The translations under genes were made by a program, and so were the position numbers. The notes beneath the pieces were generated by a model that saw only the letters and a list, made by a program, of their open reading frames with translations, made no database searches and was not told the origin of the DNA. A DNA stretch of 64,000 bases from Aurifilum marmelostoma (Eukaryota; Ascomycota; Sordariomycetes; Diaporthales; Cryphonectriaceae), in the NCBI GenBank assembly GCA_027559495.1, contig JAMXSV010000008.1:2542001-2606000 (forward strand), in the 5' to 3' direction. Each line of letters begins with the position of its first letter. The stretch's first letter is position 1. Below, one piece after another: positions 58,084 to 64,000 of this stretch.

Positions 58084-58345
58084 CGGGGAGAGGGGGAGAC
58101 CGCGTCCCGTCGGATGCTCTGTGAAGGCTGGGTGGTGGTGGTGGAGGAGGAGGAGGAGGTGGTGGTGGAGGAGGTCTCTCGAACGATGTCTCTGCTGCCT
58201 GTGTCTCTGCCTCTCTGTCTCTTGTGCCTTCTCCTTCTTGGGCTGGTTGTCTTGCTCTTGGTTCGACTGGCTGGTGGATATTGGGGCATGTATTGATCAA
58301 AAGTTGCGGACTTGATCGATTTCACAATTCGACACAACCTATGAG

Positions 58346-58380
<35 letters not shown>

Positions 58381-59686
58381 AACACAACGGCGTGCTTGGG
58401 CAAGGGCAGCAGTAGAGCAAGAGATGGACAGACCCGGTGTGGTGACCGTCTGGTCTCGCTGGATGTTGTTGGGTCAGTGTTGATCGGGTCCCCTGAGTCA
58501 GGGTGTGTGTGGCAGGGGGGCCCCCCGACGGGCACGGCAGTAAATTGAAATGAACTCTAGTGGGGTCTGATGGCGCGCGTTTCCTTCTGATAAACACTTG
58601 GTAGGTGCTGAGCAGCCAGCAGCCAGCAACAGCAGCAGCCGCAGCCGCAGCAGTATAGATGACACGCGCACTGTTCACCAGAGCATCTGGTTGATCACTG
58701 TGGTTCCAATTGCAATTTGGTTTATAGGGATGTCTCTCTCTCTCTCTCTCTCTCTTTTTCCCATGGCCTTTGTTGTGGAGGATCAGATTTCTGTAACAAC
58801 AGGCACAAAGATGATGTGATGTGATGTGATTGGATTGGACCGGACCTGCATAGCATAGGAGGATCAACAATAAGAAACAAGAAAAGAAAGAAAAGAAAGA
58901 AAAAAAAAAAAAAAAAACAATAAGCCCTGGCAGCCCAATCACCAATGCCCCCCAGCCCCCCTGGTCCGGCAACCCTGAGAACTGTCATAGTAGTCACCCC
59001 TCTCCCACGCTGTCAGGGGCAACCACGCCAAAACCAAGCCCCCCCCCCTAAGGCACCACCCACTGAGCCACTCACCCACTGGAACGGCAGTCCATAAGCC
59101 CAAACCATAGCGGGGGGGCGGGAAACAAAAAAACCCTTCCCATCCCACGTCCACTATAGTTTTAGTGCCCTCTCACCCGTCCCCCCCCTCATCCAATCCT
59201 TGCCCGCGACCGAGCCGTCTTCCTCTGCTTTCCCTCCCCTTTAGGCCGTCCTGTTTTCTCTCTCTTGGTCCAAACATTTGGAGCAAACACCCACCCACCC
59301 ACCCACATTCTGAACTGAGGTGCATCAGGCCTAGGTGTGTGCGCGCCATGCACTGCTTCTGTTTCAAAATGACATCAACTGTCTACAAATCATTGGCTGT
59401 GAGGGATAGGATGTACTACACCCTCTGGACACCAAACCAAAGATACAGAGATTGCATCACGAGAGCAGCATGAACAAGCTTACCAACTAGTTAAAGATAA
59501 TAATCTATCAAGTTTATGCATCGAGCCACGAAACCTCGTGGCAACGCCAGCCACATGATATAATCAAAAGACATTGTTATTCATGTCAATTGCCCGGAGT
59601 ACTTGGTACCACCCCCGCCACCGATTTGTATGCATGTACGCCTCACCTCGGTACACCTCACACACCCAAGCTATTAGAAAATCAAT

Positions 59687-59687
<1 letters not shown>

Positions 59688-59724
<37 letters not shown>
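59688..59724. repeat. (AC)n microsatellite
   Basis: About eighteen AC units, continued by ACAA-type imperfect repeats. Confidence 0.95.
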
Positions 59725-59732
<8 letters not shown>

Positions 59733-61193
59733 AAACGATATTCAGACAAGATACACCTTGATTTTCAAATCTACGTATTTAAATTCGGCTATCAAAGGTT
59801 AAGAAGGTATGGGTTCTGTCACGTGCCCCCCTTCCCCCCCGCCCCCCAAAATCCGCAGACTCATCACAAGAAAAGCAAATCAAGATATTTCCCCAAAAAC
59901 ACCTACGCGAAGAGAAAAAAAAAAAAAGCTTAAAGCTTAGAAAGGGATGGGGATGATGATGATAATGATGATGATGCAAACATGTATGTATCTTTGTCTC
60001 TGGCCTCGTTAATGCACATCATTCAAAAACACACACCAGAAGCTCTCGGCCGTTCCGCGCGCTCGCTCGCTCGCTCGCTCTCTCTCTCTCTCGCCCTGTC
60101 CCCCCTTCTGGAAACTCACTGCTTTTTCTGGGCCCAGAGAAATAAAAGAAATATAAGGAAATTCGTTACATGTCATGGTCATCCATAATAAAAAAACAAC
60201 AACAACAACAACATCATCGACGACGACAAAACACCACAGGTAAAGCTGACATGGGTGTGTGTCAGGAAATGGAGGCATCCCCCGAGCTGCGCCTTTTTAC
60301 AGAGCCGAGCCCATTAGCAATCCCTCTCTCCCCATAAAGGAGAGCAGAAAGTAAGAAGAGAGAAGGAAAGAAGAAAAAAAAAAAACAATAAAGCTCGCCC
60401 GGCCCCTTTCCCCCAAAACCCCAGCAAAAAGAAGAAGTAGAAAAAGATAAGACATGGCGGCCATGTCTCGTCCTTTTTTTCTTCTTTCTTGTTTGCTCTC
60501 CTTTGTGTTTGCCCAATGCCCAATGGTGTCCCGGATATAGACAATAGAGGTTTGTTGAGTGAAGAAATCACCTCCCTCCCTCCCTCCGTCCCCTCGTACA
60601 GTTTGGTGGTGGTTGTGCCAGACAAGGGAATGATGCTAAAATCCGGCATTCATGTATGTTTTGACGCCCCAGTGATGGCGCCTGTATGTTGTTCATTTGT
60701 CTTTCTTCTTTTCTTCGTGGGGTTGGGGAAAGCACGACAAGAAAAAAAACAAAACGCCGTCATGGTCGCCAGTACTGCTGCTTCTTGGTTGAAACTCTCT
60801 CCCTTCCCGGGGACCTGGTTGCATGGTAGGTCCCACGGGGCGGTGTCTTCCCCAGGGCGCATGGCCACCAAGCTGAGAGGATAGAGAGAGATGGTACCCG
60901 ATGCGGCATAATCTCTGTGTATGCGTACGTGTCTGCGTGATTTTGCCGGCCAGGGCCCTCTGGGGTGCGTGTGGATACGTCAAAGTCGTCAACCATTTGC
61001 GTCTCATCGTCGTGGGCTATGGAGCGCTGTCGAAAGAATAAATCAAGGGTGTTTTTTTTTTCTCTGCAAAAGTCATAAAGTCGTCATCGTATGGCGGTGG
61101 CAAAGGCGATGATGATGATGATGATGAGTCGGGGTGTGTGTGTTGTCGCAAGAGTACAAAAAGTTAGTCGCATTAAAGCAAGAGGGAGTGCCC

Positions 61194-61194
<1 letters not shown>

Positions 61195-61229
<35 letters not shown>
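61195..61229. repeat. (GT)n microsatellite
   Basis: About seventeen GT units downstream of the StuA stop codon. Confidence 0.95.
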
Positions 61230-61230
<1 letters not shown>

Positions 61231-61523
61231 TCTCCTCCCATGGTTGTTGGGTCGGGGGAGTGGTTGCAGCCCGTGTCGATGCGCGCGCGTCAGGTTCGTC
61301 CGTTCAGCATTAGCTCCGTCAAGTCATGTCTCTCCAACCCGCTCGAAGAAAGAAAAATAAAGTGTAGTAGACGCCTTTGTCTCTCTCTCTCTCTCTCTCT
61401 ATAGCCGCCGTTTTAATGAGGAGCCTCCCACCCCCCCCCCCCCCAGAGCTAGGGCCAGGATGTCAATAGCAACCAACCGACCCGCCACCACTAGGACTGA
61501 CACCTCGGGACATGTGGGTTGTC

Positions 61524-62340
61524 TTATCGTCGCCGTGTGGGCGCGGTCGTCGCAGCAGGGGGCTGATAGACCTGTGTCGGGTTCGGGTCGAGGGCCAGCG
61601 TTTTCCGCCGCTTCATGTCCATGCCCGGACCTCCGCTCAGAGGTCGCTCGTCCTCGTCATCCCGGCCGCGCTTCAGCCCTGCAGCAGCGTTCAGCGGCGC
61701 AGGCGCGTATCCGTTGTGCATGGTGCTGTTCATGTCGGGCTGCGAGGCGTACACCTCGCCGCCGTTGGTGCCGTTGGTCGAGGCCCGGTCGCTGCTCACC
61801 ACGTTGTACATGCCCGACTGCGCTGCGCCCCGGGGCGGCGTGTTGTAGCCAGACTGGGGGTAGTACTGCTGCGGGGGCGCCGCGCTGCGGGGTGTCGAGC
61901 GGCCCGAGGCGCCCTGGTGGCCTGCGGACCCGGCCATCTCGGGCGAGAGGTGAGGGTGGTCCGACTGCTGCAGCGACGGGAGCTGGGGCGCGCTGTAGTT
62001 GTACTGGTTGTTGCTGTTGTCGTACGTGGTCCGGTCGTGCGTGTACTCAGTCTCATGCTCGTGCTCGCCCTCGTCCTCGGCAGCACCGCCTGCATGTGCC
62101 ACGTGCTCGTTGCCCTGGCCGTGGTAGGCGCCGGGCGCCTTCTGCTGGTCCTGCTCGCCGGGGGCTCCAGAGATGGACGGCCGACTTGAGGGCGGGCCCA
62201 TCTCGGTCTTGACATAGCCACCCTGTTGTGAGTACATGGGGCGGTCCTGGGGGCTGGTGTGGTTGGCAGTCTGGTAAGGCGACTGCAGCGGCGGTGGGTT
62301 GTACTGTTGCTGTGGCGTCGGCTGCTGCGCCTGCTGCTGC

Positions 62341-62373
<33 letters not shown>

Positions 62374-64000
62374 CGAGAGGGGTCGTAGGTTTGAGACGCT
62401 GCGGGGTAAGCAGACATGCTCTGGATGCTGCTTCCAGGAGGCGTGGTGGCTGGAGTGGCAGGCATTGAGCGCGTGTTGCTGATAGTGGTGTCAATGGACA
62501 TGGGGTTAGTACCTTGAGCCCCGTTCATGCCCTGCTGCTGTGGCCACTGGTAGTTGTCGGGCCCCATGGCGCCCATCACGCTCGAGGCGCTGGTGGGAGG
62601 CGTAGGAAACGTATGCGCGCGGTCGAGCGAGGGCCGGTGAGAGGAGAGTGGCGGCTGAGGGCCAGGCAGGCCCATGGAGTGGTGGTGGTGATGCTGCTGC
62701 TGCTGCTGCTGCTGCTGGTGATGCTGGAGGGAGGGCAGGGGAGGAGGCTGCGGCTGGCCGTTCCGCATCTGCGTCTGTTCCGCCTTGCGGCGCTCCGCAG
62801 CCTGCATGACCTGCGAGGTTCGGGTCTGATTGGTCGGGTGGTAGAGAAGAGCACCGATGTTGTGCACGAACAATGGGTAGAGCAGCTCGGTGATCTTCTC
62901 CTTGTTGGCAAAGTCCAGAGCCCTCTCGAATGGAATCCTGTCGGAAATAAGTTAGGATCAACTCGATTTTTTATTTTTATTTTTATGGTGTATGTGCGTC
63001 TTTAAAAATGAGGACTTACCAGACACCCTTCAGGTGCATCGGGCCAATCTTGACCACATGTCGGACCTTCTCGCTCTTCAGGATGCCGTCCCGCCTTCCT
63101 CTGGTCATACCAGCGACGTTGAGCAGCTTGGTACCGTTGATCATGTGATTGTCTGCCAGCTCTGGTCAGCATCTAGCGCAGCCTAGGGGGATCTGTCTTC
63201 CTTTCACAGAGAGCTCAACTAACCTTCCCTCCGCGCCACGCAGATTCCCCTGGCCTCGACCTGGAAGCACAGGCTGCCCTCGTCCTCCCACAGGGTGGCC
63301 GTCACCCGCGGCTTCATGCCAGGAGGGGCTACCTGGCCGGTGGTGTCAAAGCCGGTGTACTGGTTAGGCATACCTGGCTGTCCAGGGAGGGGGAGCACGT
63401 TGGGCGGCATGCCACCGGGCACGGCAGCCGCCGGGGGCGAGGTGAGGCCGTTTGCATAGCCATACTGAGAGTAAGGGTGGGGAGGCGCCGAGTACTGGGC
63501 GGGACCGGGCGGGAGCAGCGGTGCTTGTGGTGGGGGGTAGTGGGCCATGGACGAGGTGACAGGAGGCGCTGTCGAGCCCGACAGGTGGGGCTGGGGTGAA
63601 TAATACATGCTGGCTGGGTCCTGGGGTGCTGCTGGATTCATCGCAGGGCCAGCGTCGTAGGAGGATGCGGCGGCGGCGGTGGTGACGGGCCCGCTGACGG
63701 CCTGGTAGTCGGCAGACGAGGGCGTGGGGGGCGTCTTTGCGCCGAGCGAGGGGGGCGGCCGAGGTGTATGAGGAGTGCGATCCCGTCAGGGAGCTGACCG
63801 AGGAGGAGCCCGGGGGCGAGCCTGTCGTGCTTGACGAGTAGGCGTGCTGGGGGTGAACAGGAGGAGGCGGCAGCGAGGGCAGCCTCTCGGTCACGACAAA
63901 CGAGCGGGGCGCGCTGTAGTACGAGATGTCCGAATGACCCCGGGCCGGTACTTGAGAAATCGACGGTAGATCCAGCTTTTCGGCGGGCCTGGCGTTCAGC
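61524..64000 (-). CDS. asm-1: APSES transcription factor StuA/Asm-1 (5' end beyond window)
   Basis: Inferred exons are complement(61524..62937, 63020..63152, 63224..>64000). It is an APSES (KilA-N-like) bHLH-type DNA-binding regulator of conidiation and development. The DNA-binding domain is spread over three exons: RVTATLWEDEGSLCFQVEAR, GICVARRE|DNHMINGTKLLN, VAGMTRGRRDGILKSEKVRH, VVKIGPMHLKGVW|IPFERA, and YPLFVHNIGALLYHP. A polyQ tract ((CAG)n, 62331-62372) and QH-rich stretches follow, and a C-terminal NLS (KRGRDDEDE, MKRRKTL) closes it. Met at 63641 (MNPAAPQDPASMYYSP) matches the position of the known Asm-1 start. The frame is also open upstream to 64000 (DLPSISQVPARGHSDISYYS) if the G6 run at 63750-63755 is shortened by one, suggesting an N-terminal extension or alternative isoform. 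One intron has a GTTAGT donor. Confidence 0.95.
62331..62372. repeat. (CTG/CAG)n repeat encoding polyGln in StuA
   Basis: Fourteen consecutive Gln codons on the minus strand, mixing CAG and CAA. A second shorter CAG run lies at about 62694-62718. Confidence 0.95.

Larger units (their letters stand above)
58084..61523. other. Intergenic region (3.4 kb) with many microsatellites
   Basis: Upstream of the coiled-coil gene and downstream of StuA, both on the minus strand. Contains (AC)n at 58356-58382, (CT)n near 58735-58756, A19 near 58899, (AC)n at 59688-59724 and (GT)n at 61195-61229. Part may be a long StuA 3' UTR. No gene is seen. Confidence 0.5.

Noticed and set aside
1..64000. CRISPR arrays, bacterial operons, insertion sequences, long terminal repeats
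   Set aside because: The window is eukaryotic with spliced genes. Repeats seen are microsatellites and homopolymers, and no regularly spaced array, terminal repeat pair or transposase was recognised.

Overview
The window is nuclear DNA from a filamentous ascomycete (Pezizomycotina, most likely Sordariomycetes). The evidence is short GT-AG introns with CTAAC-like branch sites, G/C-biased third codon positions, HET-domain genes, a class III chitin synthase, an OPY2 osmosensor anchor, an APSES regulator of the StuA/Asm-1 type and a Pro/Ser-rich GPI wall protein. I cannot name the species. Intergenic DNA is unusually rich in microsatellites and long A/T and C/G homopolymers.

Layout. 0-4.4 kb: the 3' end of a HET gene, then a Cys-rich single-pass membrane protein. 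4.9-6.0 kb: CDC14 of the septation initiation network (minus). 6.0-11.2 kb: no gene seen. 11.2-15.2 kb: geranylgeranyl diphosphate synthase (plus) converging on OPY2 (minus). 15.2-23.7 kb: an 8.5 kb gene-free stretch ahead of the class III chitin synthase. 23.7-33.2 kb: a co-oriented run of chitin synthase, UBC12, ILV5 and a SRY1-type PLP dehydratase. 36.0-36.6 kb: GPI wall protein. 39.7-43.0 kb: a large HET protein with ankyrin repeats lodged inside the HET domain. 44.1-46.7 kb: PIG3-like quinone oxidoreductase (plus) converging on PRO2 (minus). 48.7-51.1 kb: DHA1/QDR-type MFS transporter. 51.2-52.1 kb: an AT-richer pocket with a candidate small secreted protein. 52.2-54.6 kb: propionyl-CoA-synthetase-like ligase. 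55.4-58.1 kb: a long coiled-coil protein. 61.5-64.0 kb: StuA/Asm-1, cut by the window edge.

Functionally these are mostly housekeeping and cell-surface genes: wall synthesis, osmosensing, septation, amino-acid metabolism, neddylation and isoprenoids. They are not a biosynthetic cluster. The accessory part is the two HET genes and the AT-richer pocket.

Two observations stand out. First, the 39.7-43.0 kb HET protein has three ankyrin repeats inserted between the two halves of its HET domain. Second, at least eleven single-base frame breaks sit in C/G homopolymer runs within otherwise intact conserved genes (CDC14, SRY1-like, PRO2, MFS, ligase, coiled-coil, StuA leader). The likeliest cause is consensus length error, and naive gene calls here will be wrong.
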